A DNA stretch of 64,000 nt, taken from the NCBI GenBank assembly GCA_022760475.1, contig JALEFZ010000020.1, forward strand, positions 124,001-188,000. Direction: 5' to 3'. Made by a program: the position numbers and the translations under genes. A model generated the notes under the pieces. The model worked only from the letters and a program-made list of their open reading frames with translations, did not search any database and was not told the origin of the DNA. Shown one piece after another: positions 8,698 to 20,400 of this stretch. Each line of letters opens with the position of its first letter. Positions within the stretch are counted from its first letter, which is position 1. Origin of the DNA: Bacteroidia bacterium. Lineage in GTDB: Bacteria > Bacteroidota > Bacteroidia > J057.

Positions 8698-9855
8698 TCA
8701 AGTGGCCATTTTCTCTTCAGCCACTACTTTTAGCAGGTTTTTGACCTGCCTGGCTTTCTTTTGCAGGCTTTCAAGCTCCTGATCGAGTAAAATCACATGT
8801 CCCATTTTGCGGAATGGTTTGGTTTCAGCCTTTCCATAAATGTGGGGATGCGCGCCTGGAATTTGCATAATTTCTTCGATGCCATTAAAGTAAGCAGGTC
8901 CTTTGTGCTTGTCCTCGCCGAGAAGGTTCACCAGGGCTGCTGGACTGCTCTGCAAGGTAGAACCAAGTGGCAAAGCAAGAATCGCACGCAAATGCTGCTC
9001 ATACTGCGAAGTAAAGCAGGCCTTGATGGTATGGTGCCCTGAATTGTGGGGGCGCGGAGCCATTTCGTTGATCAATAGGTCTCCATCCTTCGTCAGGAAC
9101 ATCTCCACAGCCATGATGCCTACATAAGACAGCTTCTCAACTATCGAGCGAGCCATCTCCTGTGCATCCCTACTGATATTCATTGAAATAGAAGCTGGTG
9201 CAAAAAGGTACTCCACCAGGTTATGCTCAGGATGGAAAGACATTTCTACGACAGGATATACTGCCGTATCGCCTTGGGCATTTCTCGCCACCAATACTGC
9301 CAATTCTTTTTCAAATGGAATAAACTTCTCCAATATACCCGGCGCATCAAAAGCCTTTTCAAGATCAGCTTCCTCCTTGATTACTTGTACCCCACGTCCG
9401 TCATAACCCGCTTTACCCAGCTTGTTTACTGCTGGTAAAAAGTCTTTCATGTTGAGGACATCAGCCTTGTTGTCTACCAGTCTGAAAGGAGAGGTAGGTA
9501 GGCCCATTTCTTCAAAAAACTGCTTTTGCTCCCTTTTATCCTGAATGAGGCGAATGATCCCTGGATCGGGATTTATCACCTTACCTTCTGAAGCCAGTTT
9601 GCTTAGGGCTTCGGTATTGACGTTTTCTATTTCGATGGTAATGACGTCCATGTTCTTTCCGAACTCATAGACCGCGTCAAAGTCTGTAAGGCTTCCCTGG
9701 GTAAATCCATGAGCATATGCTTTAGCCGGAGCTTCCGGATTGGGATCCAAAACCTCTATATGAACATTCATGTCAATGCCGGCCTGAATCAACATCCTCC
9801 CCAATTGCCCTCCACCGACGATTCCTAACTTTAAATCTTTATAAAATTTTTTCAT
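8698..9855 (-). CDS. purK: 5-(carboxyamino)imidazole ribonucleotide synthase PurK
   Basis: ATP-grasp enzyme that carboxylates AIR to N5-CAIR using bicarbonate. Marks: '[12 protein letters not shown]' at the N terminus, '[10 protein letters not shown]', '[15 protein letters not shown]' (ATP-grasp), '[25 protein letters not shown]' type metal/ATP site, and 'NLLG' in the C-terminal barrel. I start at the ATG at 9855 (MKKFYKD), giving 385 residues; a TTG five codons upstream is also in frame. First gene of the purK-purE pair. Confidence 0.95.
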   Translation of the reverse strand: MKKFYKDLKLGIVGGGQLGRMLIQAGIDMNVHIEVLDPNPEAPAKAYAHGFTQGSLTDFDAVYEFGKNMDVITIEIENVNTEALSKLASEGKVINPDPGIIRLIQDKREQKQFFEEMGLPTSPFRLVDNKADVLNMKDFLPAVNKLGKAGYDGRGVQVIKEEADLEKAFDAPGILEKFIPFEKELAVLVARNAQGDTAVYPVVEMSFHPEHNLVEYLFAPASISMNISRDAQEMARSIVEKLSYVGIMAVEMFLTKDGDLLINEMAPRPHNSGHHTIKACFTSQYEQHLRAILALPLGSTLQSSPAALVNLLGEDKHKGPAYFNGIEEIMQIPGAHPHIYGKAETKPFRKMGHVILLDQELESLQKKARQVKNLLKVVAEEKMAT

Positions 9856-9927
9856 TCTGCCTATTGTCAATTCACAAAAATAACAAAGCTACAGGAGAAG
9901 TCTTAAAGGAATTTCAATTTTCCCCGA

Positions 9928-10554
9928 CTAATGTAAGCCTTCTTGCAAAACTCCCCCTTCAAAAGCCCTTAGGGTGATCGATATTCGCCTTCCCTTATAA
10001 CGAGCAAAATGGGGAACTTCGTGGGTCCAATGAAGGTTGGTTTTTTCAGGAATAATCACCACACTTCCTGGATCTAACAAAAAGTCTCGATAACCCTTTT
10101 CCTTGTAAGGCCTCATCCTCAATATCCGCTCCTCCCCCATCGAAATCGTAACGATGGGACTTCCATTCATCAAGTCCCTATTATCATCTCGGTGTGCTCC
10201 GATGTAATGCTTCGAAGCCCCATCGTACCAGTTGAGCAGGATTCCATTTAGGCGATCATCAATGTTTTCCTGACTCCATTCAAGAAAAGGTCTCAACTTC
10301 TCAGAAATAGGCAAGGCATTGTTTACAGATCCGGTATATCTATAATTGGCTCCATATGCCTGCTGCCACCTTGGAGACAAGACTATCCTTCCATGGATCT
10401 TCATAGGGTGAAAGTCTTCAGGGTGCATTTCCCAATATTCTTCAAAGCTTTCTCCAAGGTTAACAGGAAAATCTGCACTCAAATGCCCCAGATATAGGCT
10501 GTGATCAGCATCAAGTTTTTCCAAAATGAAATTGGTCATTTTTGGTTCGCCCAT
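9928..10554 (-). CDS. AlkB-like 2-oxoglutarate/Fe(II) dioxygenase
   Basis: A 208-residue protein with the AlkB jelly-roll signature: 'NWYDGASKHYIGAHRDD' (iron ligands H121 and D123), 'IVTISMGEERILRMR', the third iron ligand H178 in 'LHWTHEV', and 2-oxoglutarate-binding arginines in 'GRRISITLRAF' (R190, R196). AlkB enzymes oxidatively remove alkyl groups from DNA or RNA bases. This one resembles the short ALKBH2/3-like bacterial homologues rather than E. coli AlkB with its longer N-terminal lid. A methionine at position 6 is an alternative start. It stands alone on the strand between purK and the M28 peptidase. Confidence 0.85.
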   Translation of the reverse strand: MGEPKMTNFILEKLDADHSLYLGHLSADFPVNLGESFEEYWEMHPEDFHPMKIHGRIVLSPRWQQAYGANYRYTGSVNNALPISEKLRPFLEWSQENIDDRLNGILLNWYDGASKHYIGAHRDDNRDLMNGSPIVTISMGEERILRMRPYKEKGYRDFLLDPGSVVIIPEKTNLHWTHEVPHFARYKGRRISITLRAFEGGVLQEGLH

Positions 10555-10645
10555 GGATTTACTATTTATAAAAGATATACGAACAAAAAGCCAATTTAGA
10601 TAGTAAAATTTGATTTATTTTTTAGCAATGAGATTGGAGGATAAT

Positions 10646-12001
10646 TTACCTCCAAATTCTACCCGTAGGGAAAGAAACCACACTTTCATTGCCATCCTGG
10701 CCTACGGCTGCTACGCCAAACAAATAGTTGTCTACTACAATATTTTCCAGGATAAATTTGGTTGCCTTGCCTACATACCTGGAGTACTGCCACTGAGGGG
10801 CAGTAGTTTCACGCCAATAAATCTTGTACCCTGCGAGATTTTCGTCCTCAATGGCATCCCAACTCAATTTGGTTGAAGGCTGAACAGCTCCACCAATTTT
10901 CACATTCTGTGGAGCGGAAGGCGCCCAGGCAAGCCCCGCCAGATTGATGGCATTGACGGCTGTCAGTTTGGCACAATAAGGGAAATTCACCCCTTCGATG
11001 ACATCTCCGTACATAATTCCATTTTCTTCTCTGATGTCCTGATGCTGCCTATTGTAATTTTCATGGGTTTCCATGATTCGGATACCTGCAAAACCCAGGT
11101 CATTGAAAGGTCTATGATGCCCTCCTCTCCCGAAACGGTCAAGGCGATAAATCATCATGGGATTCATTTCGGGCATATAGGTGCGGGTCATCTTTTCGAT
11201 GTAACGGGCCAATTGCCTGGATATCCCATCAACTTCACCTCCGTAGAACCTCCTCAACTTTCTTGCATTTTCGGTTTCATTGGCAGGTGTAGGTTCGGAA
11301 AAGATCCTGAATGAGCGGTTGTCAATGACTCCATCAATTCCTTCAATGTTTCCGATCATATCATTGTTGAGGACCCCAATGATGTTCCAGCCTTCTTTCT
11401 CAGCCATGTTTGCCATGTGTTTCCCTCCATATAGGCCTTGCTCCTCTCCAGACAAACCTGCGTAGACCACGCTAGAGGGGAATTTGTACTTGGACAAAAC
11501 CCTTGCAGCCTCGATCGCGCCTGCCATTCCGGTTGCATTGTCATTGGCTCCGGGGGCATCTGTATTTGGATCTGTAGCACTGGAAGCTCTGGAATCTATG
11601 TCTCCTGACATGATCACGTAATTGTTGGGAGTAGACGTACCCCGCTGAATGGCGATGACATTGACCACCCAGGTGTCTTCCTTGATTCGGGTATTGTTGT
11701 CCCCTTTTACGAGGGTTCTTTGATACCTAACCTCCAAGCACCCTCCACATTCTTCGGATATTTTGTCAAACTCCGCCTTGATCCACCTGCGCGCTGCCCC
11801 TATGCCTCTGGTTTCTGAAAGGGTATCAGACATGGTGTTGCGGGTCCCGAATGATACGAGCTTCTGAACGTCTTGCTCCAATCTTTTGGCAGAAACGTCC
11901 TTAACAATGTCATACATTCTCATGTCAAACTGAGGAGGAGTTTGGGCAAAGCTTGGTGCCCAAAGTGCACAAATGATCAGTGCAAGAAGATACTTGTTCA
12001 T
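10646..12001 (-). CDS. secreted M28-family metallopeptidase with C-terminal fibronectin-III-like domain
   Basis: 451 residues with a signal peptide (cleavage near 'SFAQ'). The M28 zinc-peptidase core is visible: 'MSGDIDSRAS', 'DAPGANDNATGMAGAIEAAR', 'GLSGEEQGLYGGKHMA' with the catalytic glutamate pair, 'VLNNDMIGN' and the late histidine in 'METHENYNRQHQ'. The C-terminal about 90 residues ('PSAPQNVKIGG...TKLSWDAIEDENLAGYKIYWRE') form a fibronectin type III domain. No T9SS C-terminal signal is evident. The family removes N-terminal amino acids or dipeptides outside the cell. The first metal-ligand position carries Asp where His is commonest (see findings). Confidence 0.88.
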   Translation of the reverse strand: MNKYLLALIICALWAPSFAQTPPQFDMRMYDIVKDVSAKRLEQDVQKLVSFGTRNTMSDTLSETRGIGAARRWIKAEFDKISEECGGCLEVRYQRTLVKGDNNTRIKEDTWVVNVIAIQRGTSTPNNYVIMSGDIDSRASSATDPNTDAPGANDNATGMAGAIEAARVLSKYKFPSSVVYAGLSGEEQGLYGGKHMANMAEKEGWNIIGVLNNDMIGNIEGIDGVIDNRSFRIFSEPTPANETENARKLRRFYGGEVDGISRQLARYIEKMTRTYMPEMNPMMIYRLDRFGRGGHHRPFNDLGFAGIRIMETHENYNRQHQDIREENGIMYGDVIEGVNFPYCAKLTAVNAINLAGLAWAPSAPQNVKIGGAVQPSTKLSWDAIEDENLAGYKIYWRETTAPQWQYSRYVGKATKFILENIVVDNYLFGVAAVGQDGNESVVSFPTGRIWR

Positions 12002-12095
12002 AGTTTGAAAAAGTTAGTGTGTAGCTATCCAGCAATTTTCTGGACCAACAAGTTAGCTAACTGTTTCAATTATCAATCTGTTTTGAGAAGACAAA

Positions 12096-12791
12096 TCAAC
12101 CAAATACCGGCCGAAGGGAGTAAATCAGGATCTCTTTATTGAAACTTTTAAAAAATAGGTCCAGAAAAAAATCTCTTTCTTTCGCTATCATTTCGTCCTC
12201 AATCTCCAACAACCTCAGCATAGAAATGAGCATAAAATTGGCTTTGTAGCCCAATTTGATTTTGAGTGCTTCCACTTCCCCTATGGCATTAAAAAAGTCT
12301 ACTTCTTCAATCAAAAGCCTGCTAAGGTCCTCTTCAAAAAATTCTCCATCCTGCAACATTGAATACAGTTCATCACTCATTCGCACTTTCAGAGGCAAAA
12401 ACCAGTACTCAGTGGATATATCATTGAATTTGAAAAACAAATAATTAGATACCAGATGAGCCTGCTCGGTCACATCAGAAATGTTCGCCTCAATATTACC
12501 CAAGATCTCAAGTCTGTGCCTGGCGAAATTCAGCAAGTTTTCCAGCTTTGTTATTTCATTTTGGGTTAGGAAGGCAATCCATTTTAAATCTTTTTCGAAT
12601 TGCTCAGGATGAAGCAAGATAGACTCAAGGCTCTGCCTCATTTCATGGATCAGTTCCTGCCGTTGGAACTCAATTTTTGAAAAAGACTTGACTGGGTCAT
12701 AATTTTCAGGCTCAATGATGTCCTGAATTTTTAGTGGGTAAATGAAGGAATCTCCCTGGAAATAATTGTTCAGTAGATACTTAGGGGTCAT
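12096..12791 (-). CDS. hypothetical acidic helical protein
   Basis: 231 residues, no signal peptide and no membrane segment. Rich in Glu, Leu and Phe and probably almost all alpha-helical. I do not recognise a family. It lies 39 bases downstream of sufU on the same strand, so it may be cotranscribed with it, but nothing in the sequence ties it to Fe-S assembly. The ATG start is the first in frame. Coding use looks like that of its neighbours. Confidence 0.6.
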   Translation of the reverse strand: MTPKYLLNNYFQGDSFIYPLKIQDIIEPENYDPVKSFSKIEFQRQELIHEMRQSLESILLHPEQFEKDLKWIAFLTQNEITKLENLLNFARHRLEILGNIEANISDVTEQAHLVSNYLFFKFNDISTEYWFLPLKVRMSDELYSMLQDGEFFEEDLSRLLIEEVDFFNAIGEVEALKIKLGYKANFMLISMLRLLEIEDEMIAKERDFFLDLFFKSFNKEILIYSLRPVFG

Positions 12792-12830
12792 GAGGATATG
12801 GCCTAAAAGAATGTTTTAGCCAAAATATCC

Positions 12831-13256
12831 TTAGCTATCCAACCATTTCCTAAACTCTTCCCAACTTAAACTTGCACACTGTAAACGACCAGGAAACTCC
12901 CTTGCAGCCCCGAAAGCCTGAAAGTTTTGGGGAAGGGATTCGTGGGTAGAAGTATCTTCAGATAATGACTTCAAATAGCTTTCTACAAGAATGGTGGCCT
13001 CTTCTACAGGCTTTCCCTCAAGGGTTTCGACCAAAACAGAAGTCGCTGCTTTTGAAATCGCACAACCAAAACCATGGAAGTAAATCTCTTTAATCTTACC
13101 TGCTTCTTCAGAAAGGTATATCTCAAACTTATCACCACAAATGGGATTATAGGCCTTTAGAACAACAGGAAACTCCTCTTTTTTTTCAAAATGGTATGGA
13201 TTTTTATTGTGGACCAATATGACATCCTTGTATAGTTGTTTGAGCCTTTCGTCCAT
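12831..13256 (-). CDS. sufU: Fe-S cluster assembly sulfur acceptor SufU
   Basis: IscU-like protein that takes persulfide sulfur from SufS. The three conserved cysteines and the aspartate are in place: 'NPICGD' (C40, D42), 'GFGCAISKAATS' (C65) and 'RLQCASLSW' (C127). The long insert before the third cysteine and the 'FPGRLQCASL' ending separate SufU from true IscU scaffolds. 141 residues is normal. The family binds zinc through these residues and activates its partner SufS; here sufS is about 10 kb away on the same strand instead of adjacent. Confidence 0.9.
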   Translation of the reverse strand: MDERLKQLYKDVILVHNKNPYHFEKKEEFPVVLKAYNPICGDKFEIYLSEEAGKIKEIYFHGFGCAISKAATSVLVETLEGKPVEEATILVESYLKSLSEDTSTHESLPQNFQAFGAAREFPGRLQCASLSWEEFRKWLDS

Positions 13257-13405
13257 GCTTTTAGTTTTAAATTAATGGAACTGATATTTCAATTAGACTC
13301 GAATTATCATTAATTTCCAAATTAGAACATCGTCCAGCTTGCGATTGTTCGGGGATGATACCCATCTAGACCTCCACATATTATCTAAAATATACCAGAC
13401 TGCAC

Positions 13406-14395
13406 ATGTTAAGGGACCAGCACGGAAGAAAAATAAATTATTTGAGATTGGCAGTTACAGATCGCTGTAACCTCCGATGTTTTTATTGTATGCCCGCAGC
13501 CGGTATCAAATACAAACCCCGTAAAGAACTCCTAACTTACGAAGAAATCCTTCGATTTGTAGGCATGACAGCTCCCCTTGGCATTGAGAAGTTACGCATT
13601 ACCGGTGGAGAACCCTTCCTCCGGAAAGACATCATGGGCTTTATCCATCAACTTTCTCAGATTGAAGGAATTAAAAAAATACACATCACCACCAATGGTA
13701 CCAGGACTGAAGGACTTGTTTCGGAATTCAAAAAAGTTGGAATATCTTCCGTTAACCTGAGTCTGGACAGCCTGGATAAGGAAAGATTCTTCAAAATTAC
13801 CCGAAGAGATGAGTTCGAAACGGTCATGTCCAGCCTCGAATCCTTGGTATCTCACGGCATCCCTACCAAAATCAACGCAGTGGTCATGGAAGGGAAAAAT
13901 ATCGAAGATATCCTCCCTATGGTGGAACTCACCAAAGATATGCCCGTGGATGTTCGCTTCATTGAAGAAATGCCCTTCAACGGTACAGGCAAGGAAAATC
14001 CCAAATTGACCTGGGACTACATTCACACCCTTAAGCATATACAAGCAGCCTATCCATCCATTAAGAAGATAAAAGACAAGCCTCATTCGACTTCATTCAA
14101 CTACCAAATACCCGGACATAAAGGAAGTGTGGGTTTCATAGCTGCCTATACCCGCCTCTTCTGCGGTTCCTGTAATCGCATTCGATTGACTCCATCTGGT
14201 ATGCTTAAGACTTGCCTCTACGATGATGGGGTGTTGGATTTGAAGAATCTTATGCGCTCAGGTGTATCTGACGAAGAGGTAATAACTGCATTAAATAAGG
14301 CCCTTTCCAATCGCGCCAAAGATGGTTTTGAAGCCGAGCAACGACGCAAAGAAGGCAAGCCTATCTCTGAGAGCATGGCTACCATCGGTGGATAA
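13406..14395 (+). CDS. moaA: GTP 3',8-cyclase MoaA
   Basis: Radical-SAM enzyme for the first step of molybdenum-cofactor synthesis. The N-terminal [4Fe-4S] motif CxxxCxxC is C21, C25, C28 ('DRCNLRCFYC'), followed by 'LRITGGEPFLRKDI'. The second, substrate-binding cluster uses C253, C256 and C270 ('FCGSCNRIRLTPSG...KTC'). The protein ends in Gly-Gly, the C-terminal motif needed for activity in this family. 329 residues, full length. It has no cofactor neighbours here; moeA is 9 kb upstream. Confidence 0.95.
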   Translation: MLRDQHGRKINYLRLAVTDRCNLRCFYCMPAAGIKYKPRKELLTYEEILRFVGMTAPLGIEKLRITGGEPFLRKDIMGFIHQLSQIEGIKKIHITTNGTRTEGLVSEFKKVGISSVNLSLDSLDKERFFKITRRDEFETVMSSLESLVSHGIPTKINAVVMEGKNIEDILPMVELTKDMPVDVRFIEEMPFNGTGKENPKLTWDYIHTLKHIQAAYPSIKKIKDKPHSTSFNYQIPGHKGSVGFIAAYTRLFCGSCNRIRLTPSGMLKTCLYDDGVLDLKNLMRSGVSDEEVITALNKALSNRAKDGFEAEQRRKEGKPISESMATIGG

Positions 14396-14451
14396 AAAGA
14401 ACCCGCGACTCCTTTCAAAGCCACGGGTCTACGTCAGAATTGCAGTGTCTC

Positions 14452-17400
14452 TTATCGGATCAAGGTAACGGTACCCTCACGGGTTTCGCTCCTGCCATTT
14501 TCAAATTTCACTTCGTGGAGCCTCCATACATACACTCCACTTTGGATGAGTCCTCCATTGTCAGACGTTCCATCCCACCATTTTGCCAGGACACCTTCAC
14601 AGATTACCTCGCTGTCTTCTTCTGAGTCAATTTCCCAAACCACATTGCCCCACTGGTTGTAAATAGTCAGGTGAATGGATTCTATTCCTCTACCTACCGG
14701 ATACCAGATGGTATAGGCGTCGCTATTGGTATGTCTTTCAAGGCTTTGTACGATATTATCTTCATCAATGACCCAATCTCCACAAATGATCTCCTTGTCC
14801 GGCAACCTTCCCGAATTCGGACTCAAGGCATTCGGGAAATGAATTTTTCCAAATCCACAGACTATGACTGGGCTTACTGCCGTGTCAGGACAATTTTGAG
14901 GATTGTTGGCGATGAGGCTTACATCAAAAGGACCATTCATTAAATAAGTATGGAAAGGATTGATGTTTACCGAACTATCTCCATCTCCAAATAGCCATTT
15001 GTAACTAGTCGCATTGATAGACAGGTTATCGAATACAATTGAGCCATTACATTCTACCAAGGGGAAGGTATCGCGAAAAGAAAACCCTGCAACTGCATTT
15101 GGAAATACATCAAAGGCAGGATTCTGAAAGAGTTCGTCCACACATCTGTCTTCATATTCCGAAATCAACCTGATCCCATACGAACCTTCAGCATCAGGAT
15201 AATAGGCCGTATCAAGTCCTGAGAATGTAGCAACCAGGTTACCATCTCTGTAGATTTCCCATGTCTGACGGGTGGCATCGCTTGAGAAATCCTGTAGAGG
15301 TACCCGTTCACCGATACAATAGGCATCCTTGCCCAATTCGAAGATAGCAGTTGGCTGGGGGTAAACCCTCACATCCTTTGAGATGGAATCTTCACATCCA
15401 TAAGAGTTGGCAACCAGGAGCTCGACCTGATAGGTATCGGCCCGGGCGAATTCTACAATTGGATTCAACAAGGCTGAAGTGCCAGGATTACCACCATCAA
15501 AGTCCCAACTGTAGCTCAAGGGCAAGGCCGCAGAAAAGGCTTCCGCATCGAAATTAACGGTAGCAGAACCACACTGGTCATTCGGGTTGAAGTTAAACTC
15601 CGCCACGGGATAGGAAGCAGTTAGTATTTCAACCTGGGCAGTATCCAGACAGAAACCAGCAGTATCCACGATCAAACTAACCGTAAATCTGCGATCAGGC
15701 AACTGGTATAAATGCAATGGATTCGTCTGGCCTACAGGGCTGTTTCCATCTCCAAAATCCCAAAGGGAATTGCTATAGCCTGTGGAAAGGTTGGTAAACT
15801 GAACTGCAAAATCAGGCACACAGCCCCGGTCATTATCCGTCCCAATTTCAGCTACAGGCTGAGGATAAACCGCGACTTCTCTTGTAAGAGAGTCCCTACA
15901 TCCAAAGTCATTCTCGATCAACAAAGTTATGTCGTAAAAGCCAGTACTGTCGAATCGAAATACCGGATTGGGCAACACGCTGCTCTGTCTATCGCTGATG
16001 CTCCAGGTGCTTGTGATGCTACGAGTAGACAGGCTATTATTGGTCAATTGGTTCAGGGCAGGCGTCCCACAAAATTCCTCCCATTCTGCATCGAATGCGG
16101 CCGTAGGCGGACTGGCTGTTTGGATTGTAACTGTATCAAAGTCGAAACAGAATCCAGCCGTATCCACACGCAATACCACATCAAAACTTTGATCCGGAAT
16201 AGTGAAGATGGACGTAATAGAAGCTCCTCTTGCGGAATCTCCAAGCACAAACCAGGTATAATTGCTTCCATTGGTGGCTTGTTGTGTAAAGCTCACCTCA
16301 AGGGGAACACATCCATTCAGTGGGACAGCGTCTATTCCAGCTTGTGGAATCGGGTAGACATTGACAAAGGAAGCGAAGGAATCCTGACATCCAAAGCTAT
16401 TGGTAACCACCAGCTTTACCTCATACCTGCCTATGGCAGTATAGGTATGTACAGGGTTGACTTCAGTTGAAATGGGCGAACCATCTCCAAAGTTCCAGGC
16501 AAATGTCATCGGTAACAAGGAACCGGACAGGTTGGTGAAACTTACAGTAGAGTTTGCCGTCCCACAGAATTGCGAATCCGAGACAGTAAAAAATACTTTG
16601 GGATTCTCAGAGGTCTGGATGATGGCTGATGTGGTATCAAAACAGAAACCAGCGGTATCCACCATCAGGATTACTGTATCTATCCCTTCCATGTTGTAGG
16701 TAAAGTTTACCAAAGGCCCGGTAAATGCATTTCCGTTGATGAGCCAGTTTTGATTGCTGTTTCCTGTTGACAAGTCTGTAAAGCTAACAGCAAATGGTAC
16801 ACAACCCGCTGTATCGCTTACTCCCAGGTCAGCCATAGGCTGTGGGAGGATCGTTACGGGTAACTCCAGGGTATCTGTACATCCAAAGAGATTTGAACTT
16901 ACCAAACCTACCTGATAAGTCCCGGTAGTATCCAGGTTAAAGGAAGGATTGTTCAACATCGAATTGCGGAGGGTATCCGGTCCATTTCTCACGTACCAAG
17001 CATAGGCAAGTGGTCCAGTTGTATTGGTTGTAGAAGAATCATTGAGACTGATGGTGCTAAACCTGCCGCAAAGTGTATCAGCCAACAACTCAAATGCAGA
17101 GGTTGGTTGAGGAAAAACCTCCACCCTTCTCACCAGGCTATCCTCGCAAGTTCCATTGCTGAAGGTCAATTTTACATTATAGGTCCCGGCGGAATCGAAG
17201 AAGTGAATGATGTTTCTGGTGGTATAAGTGGTAATTTGATTTCCATTCCCAACTTCCCACAAATAAAACCCAGCGCTATCCGCAGTAGCCGAGAAGGTCT
17301 GGAAAGGACAAAGTACTGTATCAGAAAGGCTGAAACCAGGGTCAGGCAAGGGAAGTACCGTAACATTTCTTGTAAATGTCCTTGAACAGCTATTCGTATC

Positions 17401-20400
17401 AGAGAAGGCCGTCAGGCTTACCGTGAATGTCCCCACAGAATCATAGGTATGAATCGGATTGGGGAGGCTGGAAGTATCTCCGTCTCCGAATTCCCAGAAA
17501 AACCCATTAACCAATGAATCTGACTGATCTGTAAACTGTAGGCTACCTCCACGACATACGATTGTATCACTGACATCAAAAGCTACCGTAGGAGGCCTAC
17601 GAACAAAGACAGTCGTAAAGTTTGTGTCATAGCTACAAAGGTCATTGGCATAATGGTAAATGGTATAAGTTCCAGGATCATTGAAGGTAAAGCTGGGATT
17701 GTTTCCTGTCGGCCTTGCTAATAAAGAATCATTCGCATCAAAAATCGCCCAGGAATTGAACGGAGCCAATGAAAGATCCCGCAAAGAAACAGTCATTGGA
17801 GCGCAATCATCCGTTGGATTGGTATTAAACCTGGCATCTATGGTATTGGGGAATACCGTAATTTGCTGGAGGCCTGTATCAGTTCCACAGGCATTTTCGG
17901 CAACAAGGAAAACGTCAAAAACCCTGAAGCCTACCGAGTCATCATATCTGTAAAACTGCCTTGGAGGTGTAGCTCCTATGTGGAAAATAGAATCCACAAA
18001 TACCGAATCCAGGTACCAGGTATAGGCAGTTGGGTTTCCAGTACTGACATTGATAAAGTCAGCTCCAAATACCGAACAGCCTGTATTGGTGGAGTCCGGT
18101 GCAAAAACAGCCCCTGGTAAAGGAAATACCAGAACCGAATCTGTATAGGTAATGGTCGAACAACGGTTGGTGATAGTTAAGCTAATGTAATAGGTGGTAT
18201 TACTCACTCCTCCCTCATAAATCACACAAGGAGGATTGGCTGTCGAGTCGAATTGTCCATTCCCAAAGTCCCAAACATAGGTACCTCCATTGGGTACACT
18301 CAAATCATTGAAACAAACCTCTAGCCGCGCACAACCACTATCTCCCGGAACTCCGTTGATCAGGGTTTCAAACTGCGGTACCGGTGGTTCTGATACATCA
18401 ATGATCTGCGTGGTAGAATCCAGACATCCATTGGCTGACGCTACACGCAATTGAGCCGTGTAGATTCCTAAAGCGGAATAGGAATGGTTGGGCGAAAACT
18501 GGGTGGAGGAATTTCCATCCCCAAAATCCCATAAATAAGTTTGGCCGTAGATGGATAGGTTATTAAATGTCAGGATGTCGTCCCTACAAACTGCCGTATC
18601 AGGCAAGACCTCAAATATTGCAGTGGGCAAGGAATCAACAGCAGTAGTATCCCTTCCTCTGCTCACACATTGATTGAGGGTTCCTGTATTGATGAATAAA
18701 TAAAGTACCGTATCTCTGGCTCCAATTCCCACCAATGCAGGGTCATAAAGTCCGTTGTTAGTTCCAGGATTTACGATCCCCGTACCTGTCCAGTTGCCAC
18801 CTGCAGGAGTTGCAGTCAAACTGATGGTATCGGCTCCTTCGCAGAAGACTCCGGGGAGGTTGTTGATGCTCACAGCTGCGGTATCTTCTATGAAGATTTC
18901 CAGGGAGTCAATGGTTTCACAACTGGTTCCCTGAGCAAATACATAGTAGAACCTATTGGTAGCTACTTGTAGATCTCTTGTATCAAAAATCCCTGCCACC
19001 GAATCGACAAAGGCAAACCCAGGAATATTAGACCTCCAAAATCCCCCTCTTGGGGAGTTTTGATTGAGGGTATCCAACCCCAGGTTAAAACAAAGGGTAT
19101 CATTGGGTCCTGCATCTACGCTATCAGGACTGATAACAGTAAGGGTAACGGTGTCAATGCTGATACATCCTGAATCTGAAGTAACGGTAAAGTAAAGATC
19201 CAGGGTATCCAAAGCAGTTGGCAGGAACTGGGTATTGTTTACAATGTTGGGCGAACCACTCCACACTGCACCAGGCGGATTGACGGGGGGAAGGGTCGGA
19301 GGCAAATCCTGTGGGATCGCCGTAATACAAAGGAGGAGGGTATCCCTTGGATCATCAATGATTGCTGTAGGTAAAGGATTCACAAAAATACGCATGGTAT
19401 CCCGGCCTATACAATTGGTATTTAGATCCTGAAATTCGTAGACGAATTCAAATACGCCTGAAGTATCTGCCTGGAAACGATCATTTATCAAACTAACTGT
19501 CGTATCAAGCGCAGACCATGTACCACCAGCTGGTGTAGCTGTAAGTAAGACACTCACCCCAGGATCAAAACAATAAGCGGTATCTGCCCGAGTAGTTACC
19601 GTAGGTGCAGGAATCACTTCAATGTCCACCGTATCATATGCAAAACAAAATTGTCCATCCAGCACATAAATCAACTGATAGGTGCCGGTAGTGCCTGGGT
19701 TGGTAAAAAACCATTGGCCATTCGTGGAATCAACCCCAGGCCCAATCCAATAGCCAGAGTCTGGCACAGCTGTTAATAACAAGGGACCATCATCCTCACA
19801 GATAGTATCATTGGCCATAGCGCTTACAGGAGGTAGGCTGTCAACAAAAAAGCCTATGGCTCGGGAGGTCGTACCACAGTCATTCACTACAGAAAGCCTG
19901 ACAAAATGGCTTTGCGCAGGAGGGAAAGTAATGGGTGGAGGACCAGGACTCAATCCACTGGATGCCCAGGTGGTGTCTCGTACATTCGATCCATTTGCTG
20001 TAATCGTAAATGGAAGGGTATTGAGGGTAAAGGTTCCACAGGTATCCGGGATGGTAACTCCAAAATCGATGGTTGGAGACAGGTTCACGGTAATACTTAC
20101 GGTGTCAAAAGAAGTCCCACAAACATTGGTGGCGTTCAAGGTAACCAAATATTTTCCAGCTGCATCGAAGCAAATCGTAGCATTTTGAGTGGCTGAATCA
20201 ACAACGATTCTTGAAGATCCAGGAGGGTCTACAGTCCATGTGTATATGGCAGGAATGGTATCTGGCTGTGTTAGGTTACGGAAATTGATGCAGCCATTGG
20301 GAGCACAGGTAACAGTGGTATCAGGATCCAGATCTGCAATGGGAGGCTGGACAATGATGATCGTATCCCTGACGGTTCTACTAGCACAATTATTGGTAAT

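Noticed and set aside
13592..14086. 164-residue minus-strand frame inside moaA
   Set aside because: Shadow of a complete, conserved gene.
14396..14451. Possible terminator between moaA and the giant PKD gene
   Set aside because: Only a 5-bp ACCCG/CGGGT pairing with a long loop and no T-run.
15712..16470. 252-residue open frame on the plus strand inside the giant PKD gene
   Set aside because: Antisense shadow of a repetitive, strongly coding region; low-complexity composition and no recognisable domain or start region.
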